A DNA stretch of 64,000 bases from Perognathus longimembris pacificus. Its lineage: Eukaryota; Chordata; Mammalia; Rodentia; Heteromyidae. The stretch spans positions 71,301,798-71,365,797 of the forward strand of contig NC_063167.1 of the NCBI RefSeq assembly GCF_023159225.1. Reading direction: 5' to 3'. Both the position numbers and the translations under genes were made by a program. Positions 21,796 through 32,076 of this stretch are shown here, piece after piece (positions within the stretch are counted from its first letter, which is position 1; each line of letters begins with the position of its first letter). The notes under the pieces are model-generated. The model did no database searches. It saw only the letters and a program-made list of their open reading frames with translations, and had not been told where the DNA came from.

Positions 21796-22147
21796 CAGAG
21801 CTCTTGTTGTAGCCTGGCTTTCTGGAAGTTTCTGTCTGATGCATCTGTGTAAAGGGACCTGCTATTGAGGAAGGAGGTCATGCAGGCACAAACAGGCTTG
21901 GCTTTTTCCTGGTAAGGGCCTGCTGCAGGCTGAGACCACTTCGCCTGGCTTCCTATTAATGCACTCACTGGACAGTGACCAAAGGCGTAGTGGAAGGAGG
22001 GTGCGGGGTAGTGCATAGCAGCCAGACATGCTGGGTGGGCCTGGAGGCCCAAGGTTGCTTTCTGACTGAACACACTCTGGTCTCCATCAGCCTCTCACTC
22101 CAGCCAACTTGAGGGAGTGGGGCGGGTGGGCAGGAGGCTGGCCAGGA

Positions 22148-22320
22148 TGGGGGGAGGAGAGGAGAGGAGGGGAAAGGGCAAAGGGGAAAAGATGGAAGGG
22201 GACAGAGGGAGAGAGGAAGAGGGAAGGAGATGAAGGGGAGTGGGAGGACGGAAGGAGAGAGGTGGAGCAGACAAGGAAGAGGAAGAAAGAAGAAGGAAGG
22301 GGAGAGAATGAAGAGATAAG
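22148..22320. repeat. Purine-rich low-complexity tract
   Basis: About 170 bases almost all G and A on the plus strand, without a fixed unit. Confidence 0.85.
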
Positions 22321-23629
22321 TGTGGTCGCATCTGCCTAGGGGAAGAAAGCTCACAGGCCACCAGTGTTTAACTTATTTTTATGATGTCGCTTAAATATGT
22401 ACATATAGAACGCGGAGCATAAACTCCTAAATCACACAACTGAAAGACTAAAGTAAATGTACGGATTAAATATCATCAGAAGAGCACAGCCAATAAAGTT
22501 CAAAGCATCTCTGAGGTGACCAAGGAGTCGGCACTGTTGAAAGCGCTGCGGTCCCCATTCAGTGGCTCAGTGGGTGTGCCCCTGACTTTGCTCACTGCGC
22601 CCCTGGCCCAGACAAGCTGGGAAGGGGGGGCACAGGGAATGAGCTCTGTCATGTGACCCGTGTGCCCAGCACACATGGTTTCCACCTGTGCCCCTTACTC
22701 ACCTGTTTGTGTTTGTGGAAGCCCTGGGCAGAGCGGTCATCCTTATAAAGTGGCAGATGATTCAGAACACGCTTATACTTTAACTTACCACAGGAACAAA
22801 ACAACAAATACAAACGTCCTCCACCCCACCCCCCAACCCCTCCTCCTGGACTGTTTTGCTGGGATGGGAAGGGGCTGGACCAGGTGGTCAGCTAAATTTG
22901 CTCCACGTTGCCCCCTGCTGGTGGGGGTCTGGTCCACCTACCTACCCAGCAAGTACCCTAGGGGTGGATACAGTTTACCCCTTGGGGAAATGGAGAGACC
23001 TAGGACAGCCACCAGGTGTTGGCCTACGGCTAGGCTGAGGATGCTGGGTGAGAATGGGGCCAGGATAACCTAGGTCACAGTTAAGGGTGACATCTTTCCC
23101 CCTGCTTCCTTCCCAGGCCATTTCTATAGATGTCGTGGGTATTGCTGAGGAGTGTCCAGCCCTGAGAAACTGTCTTGGGGGGTAGGGACGTGGTGCCTCC
23201 TGTCAACTGGGGCTCCAGAGATGGGAGTGGGGGTAGCAGGTGTTGTGGTTCCCAAGAGGAGAGGCCCCCCATAGCTTCCTTCTAGACACAAGGTCCTGGC
23301 ACTTCCCGCCTCTCTGGGGGTATGTCCAGGATCAGGGGCCAGCCTCAGAGACCATCTGGAGGGCCCAGGATTCCCCAGATCCTGTCCCTACGGTTCTGAT
23401 GTTGCTGATGGAGCCAGCACCCCCAGAGGAATTCCCAGAGCACTTCTGGATACAGTTCTCAAGTACCTGAAGTCTTCCGGCCACACGCCCCCTCCCACAA
23501 GGTCAGAACCCTACCCTTTGCTAGGGCCCAGCTAAAACTTGGCATGCATACACATTACACTGACATTTAAATCCCAGGTCCATAATTTATCCATTGACCC
23601 AAATCTATCAAGTAAGTAATGGTTTTTAT
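22321..23629. other. Unique sequence containing a CTCF-like site
   Basis: About 1.3 kb without a SINE, flanking the motif at 22908-22925. No exon recognised. Confidence 0.4.
22908..22925 (-). promoter_or_regulatory. Candidate CTCF-binding motif
   Basis: On the minus strand the core reads CCAGCAGGGGGCAA, matching 13 of 14 positions of the CTCF consensus CCASYAGRKGGCRS. It is a sequence match only; occupancy is unknown. Confidence 0.5.
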
Positions 23630-23841
23630 TGTGCTAGCTCTAGGGCTTGAACTCAGGGCTCAAGCTCTTGCTCAGCTTTTCACTCAAGGCTGGCATGCTA
23701 CCACTTGAACCATACCTCCACTCCCAGGATTTTTGGTGTTTAATTGGAGATGAGTCAGTCTCTCATGGCATTGAACTGTGATCCTCAGATCTCAGCCTCC
23801 TTAGGCTAGGATTACAGGTGTGAGCCACTGACACCCAGCTT
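23630..23841 (-). repeat. B1-Geo composite SINE
   Basis: Reversed copy: 'gggcttgaactcagggctca', 'ctaccacttgaaccatacc', 'gtgatcctcagatctcagcc'. Confidence 0.86.
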
Positions 23842-24246
23842 GACCCTGATCTCTTAATGTCCACGAGCCTCCACTCCTGCTACTGGGAGATGAGTGCCCT
23901 TTCCTCTGTACCAGTGAAGATCAAGGAGGATGAGGTCTTCATGTTGTGGTGGTCTCCAGCCCCCAACAGGGCAGATCATGTGTCTATTGGTGGATGACTT
24001 TGCTGCTCCTCCACCCAGCCCTCTCTGGCTCAGAACACATGGCAATGGACAATTTGGTGTCTCCAGACCTGGCCCCACACTGACAGACTACCATCCCTTG
24101 GAAGCGTCCGCAGAGTCTCTGATGGTGTCGCCACTCTTCCCAAACGAGGAGAGACCTGGCTTTTCTCTGGTGACTCCTTCCCCTGTCCCCATTTCTAAAC
24201 ACTTCACCACCCCACCCCAGGCTGTCTGTGTAAGCTCAGGGCTCAG

Positions 24247-24248
<2 letters not shown>

Positions 24249-24298
<50 letters not shown>
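24249..24298. repeat. (GT)n microsatellite
   Basis: Twenty-five uninterrupted GT units. I do not recognise a SINE beside it. Confidence 0.97.
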
Positions 24299-24300
<2 letters not shown>

Positions 24301-24650
24301 AGCCTGGCATTGTGGTGAAGCCAAAAAGTTATTCTGAGCTGTTCTGCAGCCGTACAGCTATTTCGGGCTCCCTTACTTCTGCTCATGTCTCAGCCACAAC
24401 ATCCAAGTCTGGTTCTTTTGTGCTCCAAAATATTTATGCTCCTAAATTTTATGGGACATTTTTGGGCCCAGTGTGGAGGTGGTGATTGCAGTGAGGTTAG
24501 AAGGAACAGAGGCACATGTGCCATCCAGCTTGCAGCTGGGTGAGGTGGGAAGGAGCAGAGAGTTCTGCAAGAGCTAGAACCTAGGGCTCAAGACTAGCTT
24601 AGAAGGATCTTTGAAGATTCACAATTTCATTTTCCTTACCCCCACCCTTT

Positions 24651-24785
24651 TTTTGTACTTGTACCGGGGCTTGAACTCAGGGTCTAAGCACTGTCCCTTA
24701 GCTTTTTGGTTCAAGCCTGGTGCTGGCTTTTCAGTGACTCATTGGAGATCAGAATCTCACAGACTTTCCTGTCCGGGCTGGTCAG
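24651..24785 (-). repeat. B1-Geo SINE, partial
   Basis: A Geo tail ('gggcttgaactcagggtcta') and the centre ('tcattggagatcagaatctc'). The 'ccacttgagcc' box and the far B1-like end are deleted. Confidence 0.72.
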
Positions 24786-25110
24786 TTCCCAGCTCCCTGG
24801 CAATGGCCAGCTGGTATGATCCAAAGACAACTCTTGATTCAAGGTGCATCTAAGTGGATTCGAGATGGAGCTGCTGTTTTAGCAGGCCACAATTTGTGCA
24901 CACCAGGAAACCAGGTCTGGTATGAAAATAGACTTCCCGTGGCAAGTGATGCTCAGGAATCCGCAGTCACCTTTTCTCTCTGCAGCTTCTAGAATGGAAA
25001 ACAAGGCCACAAAAGGGGGATGAGGATGGGAAACATTCAGTGAATGCCCAGGGCTCGCTTCCTCCCTGCAAGCATAGGACCAGGCGGAGGAGCAAGATTC
25101 TGATGCTGAT
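24786..25110. other. Unique sequence, nothing recognised
   Basis: No gene or repeat supported. Confidence 0.4.
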
Positions 25111-25384
25111 GCCAGGCTGGCGGCTCAGGCCTGCCATCCCAGCCACCTAAGAGGCTAAGATCTGAGGATTGAGGTTCAAAGCCAGCCCAGAAACTGAGAT
25201 AGGAGGATTGAAGTTCAAAGTCTGCTTGTGGGCAGGAAAGTCCATGAGACTCTTATCTCCAACAAACCATCAAAAATCCAGAAGTGGAGTTGCAGCTCAG
25301 GTGAAAGAGCACCAGCCTCGAACCAAAAAGCCAAGCAGGAGCACAAGGACTTGAGTTCAAGCCTAGTATGGTACAAAAGAAAAA
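25111..25384 (+). repeat. B1-Geo SINE with an internal duplication
   Basis: Direct copy about 45-50 bases longer than usual. 'ggattgaggttcaaagccag' is followed by a second version, 'ggattgaagttcaaagtctg', before 'ggcaggaaagtccatgagac'. Confidence 0.85.
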
Positions 25385-25875
25385 GAAGATAATTTATCAT
25401 AGATTTTTAGCATTTCTGTTTAAAACTTCCAAAGTTGTCCTACAGAACTCAGAGTAAATGTTGTTAACATTTTGACACCCTGGTTTTTTAGATCAAGTCC
25501 TTGGTGACCAGGCTCAGGGTTTGAGACTTTCTGATTTCCCCCCCTTCAAATCTATTGTCATTCCTCCTGGCACTCACCAAAATGACAGAATTCTTGAGAA
25601 ACTCAAGGCTTGTTTCTTCACTTCTATAACTCCTCTGCTACAATTCCTACACCAACATATCTGTTTAAAACCAGGATTGTCTAGTGCCATGGACCTGAGC
25701 ACACGGCGTGAGCAATCACAGATTGCTAGGCACTTACTCCATACCGCTGTGGGGGTGGAATGCATGTGTGTGGAGACAGGACTGCCTTTGGGACTTCAAA
25801 TTAACCTCTGTGGAGGCAAGCAGGTTAAGAATAAAGATTCGATAAGTTGAAGGTTTCGTGTTATTATGAAAGCTC
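25385..25875. other. Unique sequence, nothing recognised
   Basis: A 109-codon plus-strand open frame (25521-25850) has no recognisable homology and no exon boundary. Confidence 0.4.
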
Positions 25876-26090
25876 AGGCCAGGTGCTGGTGACTCAGGAG
25901 GCTGAGATCTGAAGATTGGGATTCAAAGCCAGATGGGGCAGGGAACTCTCAGAGACTCATCTCCAGTTAACCAGCAGCAAGTCAGAAGTGAAGGTGTGGC
26001 TCAAATGGCAGAGAACCAGCATGAGTGAAAAAGCCAGAGTATAATGTGAGGCCCTGAGCTCAAGCCCTGGTACTGGCACAAAAATAAAGA
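25876..26090 (+). repeat. B1-Geo composite SINE
   Basis: Direct copy with a short deletion at the left end: 'ggtgctggtgactcaggagg', 'ttaaccagcagcaagtcaga', 'gctcaagccctggtactggc'. Its tail becomes the GGAA array. Confidence 0.85.
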
Positions 26091-26305
26091 AGAAAGGAAG
26101 GAAGCAAGCAAGGGAGGGAGGAGGGAGGCAGGGAGGCAGGTAAAGAAGAGAAGAAGGAAGGAAAGAAGGAAGGAAGGAAGGAAGGAAGGAAGGAAGGAAG
26201 GAAGGAAGGAAGGAAGGAAGGAAAGAAGGAAGGAAGGAAGGAAGGAAGGGAGGGAGGGAGGGAGGGAGGGAAGGAATTAAGGAAGGAAAAGGGAGGGAGG
26301 GAGGG
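26091..26305. repeat. (GGAA)n array grown from a SINE tail
   Basis: About 215 bases, with long uninterrupted GGAA runs at 26157-26248 apart from one or two single-base changes. The array starts within the SINE's A-rich tail. Confidence 0.96.
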
Positions 26306-26688
26306 TCAGCAGTAGCACAGTAAATGTTTAGAACTGAGACCAGCAGAAGGGTTTCTGGAAGAAGGACTCCATCATTGGTTGGAATTGTTGGCACATGAGG
26401 TAATAATAAGAAGCAGAATGGCCTGTAGCTGGCTTTGCTATTGTTTTGAAATTCGCTGCAGTTTCTTATTGCCCACACTCAGGGCAGACGGCTTCGCTTG
26501 GGCCTTTGGTTCAGCATGGCCTCCAGCTGGAGGCTGAGGGCTGAGAGGGCGGTGAGCTGAGCTCAGAGCTCATCGGTGTAAGCAAAGAGGCCGCAGCTTG
26601 CTGAGCTTCAGGGGCTGTGTGCAGAGAAAGGCACAAGACTGCAATTCAAGCAGCAGCTCACATGGCAGATGTTACAGTCCGCTTAGCA

Positions 26689-26689
<1 letters not shown>
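26306..26689. other. Unique sequence, nothing recognised
   Basis: No gene or repeat supported. Confidence 0.4.

Positions 26690-26732
<43 letters not shown>
26690..26732. repeat. (CA)n microsatellite
   Basis: Twenty-one uninterrupted CA units with no recognisable SINE on the left. Confidence 0.97.
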
Positions 26733-26734
<2 letters not shown>

Positions 26735-27086
26735 CATCCTGTATGTCCTAAGATGCTCCTGCCCAGCGGGGTCTGACAACAAGCCTACATAAAACCACAA
26801 CTGCAAGTTCAGGGTTCAAAGTTGCCGTAGCTGTGTGATGTCGCAGAGATGTTGCTCTCTGAGAGAGGGGTGACCTCCATTTCTCCTATAATTTTATGGG
26901 ATCCCATCTGATATCCATTAGACTGTAGATTACTTAGCAAATGAAATCATTCATAACACGGTTACCATCTATGATGGCCCTATTTCTTCAGCCTTCATAC
27001 TATCTCTTAGTCCTCTCTTCAACAATTCTGCAATACCACCCCCAGGCCGCGGTAAGTTCAATGCTGGCCACAGAAAGAGCACTGCT
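26733..27086. other. Unique sequence, nothing recognised
   Basis: No gene or repeat supported. Confidence 0.4.
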
Positions 27087-27183
27087 AGATGTGAAAGTGG
27101 GGCTCAAGCGGTAGAACGCCAGCCCTGAGTGACAAAGCAGAGGAGAGTGTGAGGCCCTGAGTCTAAGCACTCCAGTACTGGCA
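27087..27183 (+). repeat. B1-Geo SINE, Geo half only
   Basis: 'gtggggctcaagcggtagaa' to 'ctccagtactggcatgg'. It is 5'-truncated, and its tail becomes the large GGAA array. Confidence 0.8.
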
Positions 27184-27714
27184 TGGAAGGAAGGAAGGAG
27201 GGAGGAAGGGAGGGAGGGAGGGAGGGAGGGAAGGAGGGAAGGAAGAAAGGGAGAGAGAGGAATGGAAGAAAAAGAAAGAGGGAGGGAGGGAGGGAGGGAG
27301 GGAGGGAGGAAGGAAGGAAGGAAGGAAGGAAGGAAGGAAGGAAGGAAGGAAGGAAGGAAGGAAGGAAGGACCAGGGAGGGAAGGAAAAGAGGAAGAAGGA
27401 GGTGGGAAGGAAGGAAGGAGGGGGGAAGGGTGAGGGAGGGAAGAAAGGAAGGAGAAAGAGGAAAGGAAGAAGAAAGAAAGAAGGAGGGAGGGAGGAAGGT
27501 AAAAAGAAAGAAGGAAGGAAAAAAGATGGAAGGAAGGAAAGAAGGAAGGAAGAATCAGGGAGGGAAGGAGGAAGGAAGGAGGGAGGGAAGGAAGGAAGGA
27601 AGGAAGGAGGGAGGGAGGGAGGGAGGGAGGAAGGGACGGAGAGAGGAAGGAAGGAAGGAAGGAAGGAAGGAAGGAAGGAAGGAAGGAAGGAAGGAAGGAA
27701 GGAAGGAAGGAAGG
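27184..27714. repeat. Long (GGAA)n array, about 530 bp
   Basis: The largest simple-sequence block in the window: GGAA with GGGA and AAAG variants. The two longest pure runs lie at about 27307-27370 and 27640-27714. Long open frames here are pure Lys/Glu/Gly/Arg artefacts. Confidence 0.97.
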
Positions 27715-27843
27715 ACGGGCATCACTGGGCTGGCAAGTTAGGCTGTTCCATGCAGTTGGTGGGGATGTGGAAGTATCATGGGATTCTGAGGCCCCCTGGC
27801 CCTTGTCACATGTGGCATTTCCATTGTTGTTATTTTATTCTTT

Positions 27844-28039
27844 TTTTTTTATTTATTTTTTTGCCAGTCCTGGGCCTTGGACTCGGCCTGAGCACTGTCC
27901 CTGGCTTCTTTTTGCTTTCTGCCACTTGAGCCACAGCGCCCCTTCTGGCCGTTTTCTGTATATGTGGTGCTGGGGAATTGAACCCAGGGCCTCATGTATA
28001 GGAGACAAGCACTCTTGCCACTAGGCCATACCCCCAGCC
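27844..28039 (-). mobile_element. IDL-Geo SINE with a small internal deletion
   Basis: Reversed copy lacking about 13 bases of Geo ('caaggctagcact' is missing). The perfect 16-bp TSD 'tgttattttattcttt' is at 27828-27843 and 28040-28055, which suggests a recent insertion. Confidence 0.93.
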
Positions 28040-28317
28040 TGTTATTTTATTCTTTGCTGCATCCTGATAAAGCCTACTGAGCTTGGAAAGGCGAGACAAT
28101 TCGCTTCAGGGCTTGAGCTATCATTTCTGATTCTTAGTCATCTTGGGCCAATAGCTGATGTGACTGATCCTAGCAAGGCCTTGACAATGGTTTTATGCCC
28201 AAGGAGAGACTTCTGGTGACGTTCGCTGCCCTCATACTCCCCACCCTGAAGCCCAAAGAAACAGCCATTTGAGCCCTGCGATCCTGTGGTCTCTGCTTTG
28301 CTCACCTGTGTGTGCAC

Positions 28318-28745
28318 ACATATGTGCCAGTATTGGAGCTTTGTACTATTGCTTGGATTTTCCACTCAGGGTTGTCACTCTACCACTTGAGCCACACCTT
28401 CTTTTCTGACTTTTTGATGGTTAATTAGAATCATACAGACTTTTCTGGCTTAAAACTCTCCAATCTTGGCCAGGAGTTTGGCCTAGTGGTAGAAGTCCTG
28501 CCTAGAATGCACAATGCCCTGGGTTTGACTCCTCCATACCACATAAACAGAAAAAGCCGGAAGTGGCACTGTGGCTCAAGTAGTAGAGTGCTAGCCTTGA
28601 GCAAAAAGAGCTCAAGGACAGTGCCCAGGCCCTGAATTCAAGCCCCACGACCACCACCAACAACAACAACAAAAAACCAACAACAACTCTCCGATCTCAG
28701 CTCTCCCCTTCCTGAGCGCTAGGGATTACAGGTGTGCACTGCTAC
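28318..28745 (-). repeat. B1-Geo SINE split by an IDL-Geo insertion
   Basis: The Geo half and centre lie at about 28330-28466 ('ctaccacttgagccacacc'). The B1-like end lies at 28685-28745 ('gggattacaggtgtg'). The parts rejoin across the TSD of the insert. Confidence 0.82.
28467..28684 (+). mobile_element. Older IDL-Geo SINE nested in B1-Geo
   Basis: Direct copy, more diverged than others ('tttggcctagtggtagaagt', 'gggtttgactcctccatacc'), with an imperfect ACC/AAC-rich tail. The 13-bp TSD ('aactctccaatct' / 'aactctccgatct') is at 28454-28466 and 28685-28697 with one mismatch. Confidence 0.9.
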
Positions 28746-29286
28746 CCTGCCTCGCCTGCCTCTGGGTTCTTCTCTTAGGATGAGCAAATTCCTAGAGATA
28801 ACAAATGAGTTTCTTTGGAAAATGCCCAACAAATCACAACCCTACTTCTCCAAGCACTTCTTATATCAAACTCACATACCAAGTCAATATTCCCCCTTCC
28901 CTAAAGCTGAAGGGAGAGCAACTGGCTAACAGACCACCCATACAGTCAGAACCTGCTGAGGTTACCCAAGCCCTGCCTCAAGCTTAAATGTGCTCAGCAG
29001 GCTTGCTCTTACCCACTCACTCTCTTCCACCTGAAGATCCCCCCTCCCCCAATGAAGACTCTGGGCTCTGCTCTACTCTCCCTGTCTGTGGTTTCTAGGG
29101 ATCTGCGAGTATGAACTTCTCCCTTTTGACAGTCATTTCCATCTTACCATGCCCAGTTGAAACAAATCACAGGTAAACTTTAACATGCTCCCCTTCCTTA
29201 TCCAGCCTTCCTCCTCCTACCCATTGCTGTTGCCAGGACCTAATGAGACAATGTCTCTAAGATGCTTATGTGGACTTCAGCCTATT
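28746..29286. other. Unique sequence, nothing recognised
   Basis: No gene or repeat supported. Confidence 0.4.
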
Positions 29287-29301
29287 TTATTATCACTCTT
29301 T

Positions 29302-29486
29302 TTTTTTTTTTTGGCCAGTCCTGGGCCTTGGACTCAGGCTTCTTCCCGCTCAAGGCTAGCACTCTGCCACTTGAGCCACAGCGCCGCTTCTGGCCGTTTT
29401 CTGTATATGTGGTGCTGGGGAATCGAACCTAGGGCCTCGTGTATCCGAGGCAGGCACTCTTGCCACTAGGCTATATCCCCAGCCCC
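29302..29486 (-). mobile_element. IDL-Geo SINE with a Geo deletion
   Basis: Reversed copy missing about 20 bases of the Geo 3' part between 'ggactcagg' and 'cttcttcccgctc'. The perfect 15-bp TSD 'ttattatcactcttt' is at 29287-29301 and 29487-29501. Confidence 0.93.
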
Positions 29487-29501
29487 TTATTATCACTCTT
29501 T

Positions 29502-29910
29502 TCTGCATTGTTTAGGTCTGGAAGTGCTACCTATCATCCCTGAAGGGCCCTGTGGAGCTTCAGGAGGCCGTTCCTGGGCAAATGAATGTTGGGGTGACTG
29601 CTGGTGCTCCCTGCTCTGGGAGATGGGTGCTCATGCATACAGGCCAGGTGGGACCTGTGGCTCCCTCTCAGGCACCCAGACTGTGGAGTGCAACCCAAGT
29701 GGTCAGAGGTGGGGAGGATCCTGAGATTCCCTGGGAGCCAAGCCTGCATGAGGGTAGCTGCGGGCCTCAGGATCATGGAGCCAGGTTAAACACAGGGTGC
29801 CCAGTAGTACATGGCACACACCAACACAAGAAGAGACATGTGGTTGACGCAAGGTTCAGATACACACTGTGCTTTTTGTTTGCTAAATTTGGTAACGCTA
29901 ACTGGAGTGA
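29502..29910. other. Unique sequence, nothing recognised
   Basis: A 244-codon open frame starting at 29552 crosses this stretch and then reads through the TTCC array as Pro/Ser/Phe/Leu repeats. I see no reason to call it a gene. Confidence 0.45.
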
Positions 29911-30173
29911 CCCTTCCTTCCTTCCTTCCTTCCTTCCTTCCTTCCTTCCTTCCTTCCCTCCTTCCTTCCTTCCTTCCCTCCTTCCTTCCTTCCCTCCTTC
30001 CCTTCCTCCCTCCCTCCCTCCCTCCCTCCCTCCCTCCCTCCTCCTCTTTCCTTCCTTCCTTCCTTCCTTCCTTCCTTCCTTCCTTCCTTCCTTCCTTCCT
30101 TCCTTCCTTCCTTCCTTCTTTCCTTCCTTCCTTTCCTCCCTCCTTCCTTTCTCTTTCCCTCTCTTTCTTTCCT
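29911..30173. repeat. (TTCC)n array at a SINE tail
   Basis: About 260 bases of TTCC with CCCT segments. It abuts the tail of the minus-strand SINE that follows and is complementary to the GGAA blocks at 26-27.7 kb. Confidence 0.97.
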
Positions 30174-30375
30174 TTTTTGTACTGGGGTTTAAAATCAGGG
30201 TCTCATGTTCTCACTTGGAATTTTTACTCAAGGCCCATATTCTACCACTTGGGCCACACCTCCACTTCTGTCTTTTTGCTGGTTAATTGGAGATAAGGGT
30301 CTCATGGGCTTTTCTGGCCTGCTAGCTTTGCCAACCATGATCCCCTGAGTAGGGTCAGAGCCGTGAGCCCCTGAA
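30174..30375 (-). repeat. B1-Geo composite SINE
   Basis: Reversed copy: 'gtactggggtttaaaatcag', 'accacttgggccacacctcc', 'ggttaattggagataagggt'. The B1-like half is partly deleted. Confidence 0.83.
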
Positions 30376-30440
30376 GCAAGCCAAGAGTGGACCAGGCCTC
30401 TGCCCTCCATTTCCTGTGGTGGAGATTTCTGGGTCTAGTC

Positions 30441-30612
30441 TGTTCTTTTTTTCATTCAAAGCTTTCACTCTACCACTTGACCCATAGCTCCCGCTTATGT
30501 TTTGCTGGTTCGTTGGCAATAAGAGTCTCATGGATTTTATGCCTGGGCTGGCTTCACAATAAGATCCTCAAATCTCAGCCTCCTGAGGAGCTGGGATGAG
30601 GTGTGAGGTACC
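30441..30612 (-). repeat. B1-Geo SINE, 3'-truncated
   Basis: Reversed copy lacking the terminal Geo part. 'ctaccacttgacccatagct' and 'gatcctcaaatctcagcctc' are clear. Confidence 0.82.
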
Positions 30613-31097
30613 CAGGCTCTCTGCAGATGGGAAGCAAGCACCTCACCAAGGTCCCATGATAGGTGGAGTCGAGTTCACCCTTCTGCTTGTCCTGTTGAGC
30701 AGAGATTAACTGCAGTGCAGCGGGGCAGATGGGTCAAATGAAGGCAGGGGGAGGGGAACATATGAATCCCTTCATTCAAAAAGGGTAGTGAACAGTGTGA
30801 GAAGGGCAGTGATATCATCCCTGAGTGGAGCTGACCACCCAGAGTCCCCGCCCCTCGCCCTGTGTAGCTCACCAGCGCAGAGCTTCTTTTGCAGTTGACA
30901 ACAAGAAGAAACAAAAAAAAGTTGTCTGAATGCTCAGCATCTTATCAGACTTCAAGTTCAAGTATCTAGGAAGAAGGTTGAACTGTTTGTGGAGCTAAGA
31001 TATGCGGAAGTTTTCTCCAGTAGTCAGTTGTCACAGAGCTGCCTGCCCAAGGCCTAACAAGGAACTTAGTGTTATGGTATTTTGTTTTGTTTTGTTT
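30613..31097. other. Unique sequence, nothing recognised
   Basis: No gene or repeat supported. Confidence 0.4.
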
Positions 31098-31312
31098 TTG
31101 CCGTTTGTGGGCCTGAGCTCTGTCCCTGAGCCTCTTTGTGCTGAAGGCTAGTGCTCTACCACTTGAGCCACAGCACCACTTCCAGTTCTTGAGTGGTTAA
31201 TTGGAGATAAGAGTCTTATGAGGATTTTTCTGCCTGAGCTGTCTTTGAACCGCGATCCTCAGATCTCAGCCTCCTGAGTAGGTTTACAGGCATGAGCCAC
31301 TGGCACCTGGCC
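31098..31312 (-). repeat. B1-Geo composite SINE
   Basis: Reversed full-length copy: 'ctaccacttgagccacagca', 'gcgatcctcagatctcagcc', 'gagccactggcacctggcc'. A (TTTTG)n patch precedes its tail. Confidence 0.87.
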
Positions 31313-31691
31313 TTTTTTTAAAAAAATATTATTTGGATTTGTTTTGAAAGTTTGTGAGGAAAGGAATAGACTTCCAACAGATTCCAACTGGGTCATCTCT
31401 AGGGAGAGAGAATGACAGTGATTTTATCACAAGCACAAGTGTGAAGATCGCCTGGGCTGGCCCATGGGCAGCATTAGTGTAATGAGTTAGATATGAAGTG
31501 GACCCCACATATTTATTGTTTTACACTTGGTGCTCAGCTGGTGAGGCTATGTTAGAAAGTTCTAGAAACCCTAGGAGGTCTAGCTGCAAGAAGCAGATCG
31601 CTGAGAGCAGACCCTGGGGAGTATCTTGTCCCTGGCCTTTTCCTGTCCCTCGCTGCTTCCCTCCCACCAAAAACTGCCACCAAAAACAAGC

Positions 31692-32076
31692 TCCCGCTTG
31701 TAACCCTACCTACTCAGGAGACTGACATCTGAGGATCAAGGTTCAAAAAGTCCATGAGACTCTTTATTTTTTTGCCAGTCCTGCCTGTGGCTTGGGACTC
31801 AGGGCCTGAGCACTGTCCCTAGCTTCTTTTGCTTAAAGCTACCACTCTACCACTTGAGCCACAGCGCCACTTCCAGCTTTTTCTGTGTATGTGGTGCCGA
31901 GGAATCGAACACAGGGATTCATGCATGCAAGGCAAACACTTTACCAATAAGCCACATTCCCGGCCCCACAGAAAGCCACAAGTGGAGATATAAGCTCAAG
32001 TGGTAGCATGCCAGTCTTGAGTAAAAAAGCCAAGTGAGAGTTTGAGGCCCTGAGTTCTAGCCCCAGAAATAGCATG
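31692..32076 (+). repeat. B1-Geo SINE split by an IDL-Geo insertion
   Basis: The B1-like half lies at about 31692-31761 ('actcaggagactgacatctg'). The Geo half resumes at about 31968 ('gaaagccacaagtggagata') and ends 'ttctagccccagaaatagca'. Confidence 0.82.
31762..31967 (-). mobile_element. IDL-Geo SINE nested in B1-Geo
   Basis: Reversed full-length but diverged copy: 'ggcctgagcactgtccctag', 'gaggaatcgaacacaggg', 'aagccacattcccggcc'. I could not define a clean TSD. Confidence 0.85.

Noticed and set aside
23500..23620. An exon or promoter in the unique sequence near 23.5 kb
   Set aside because: No TATA/CpG context, splice-site pair or conserved coding pattern could be supported by eye.
27183..27929. 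Lys/Glu/Gly/Arg-rich open frames of 248 and 159 codons
   Set aside because: They are translations of the (GGAA)n array, where all frames are open; the C-terminus is SINE sequence.
29552..30296. Pro/Ser/Phe/Leu-rich open frames of 244 and 161 codons
   Set aside because: They read through the (TTCC)n array and end in a reversed B1-Geo element.
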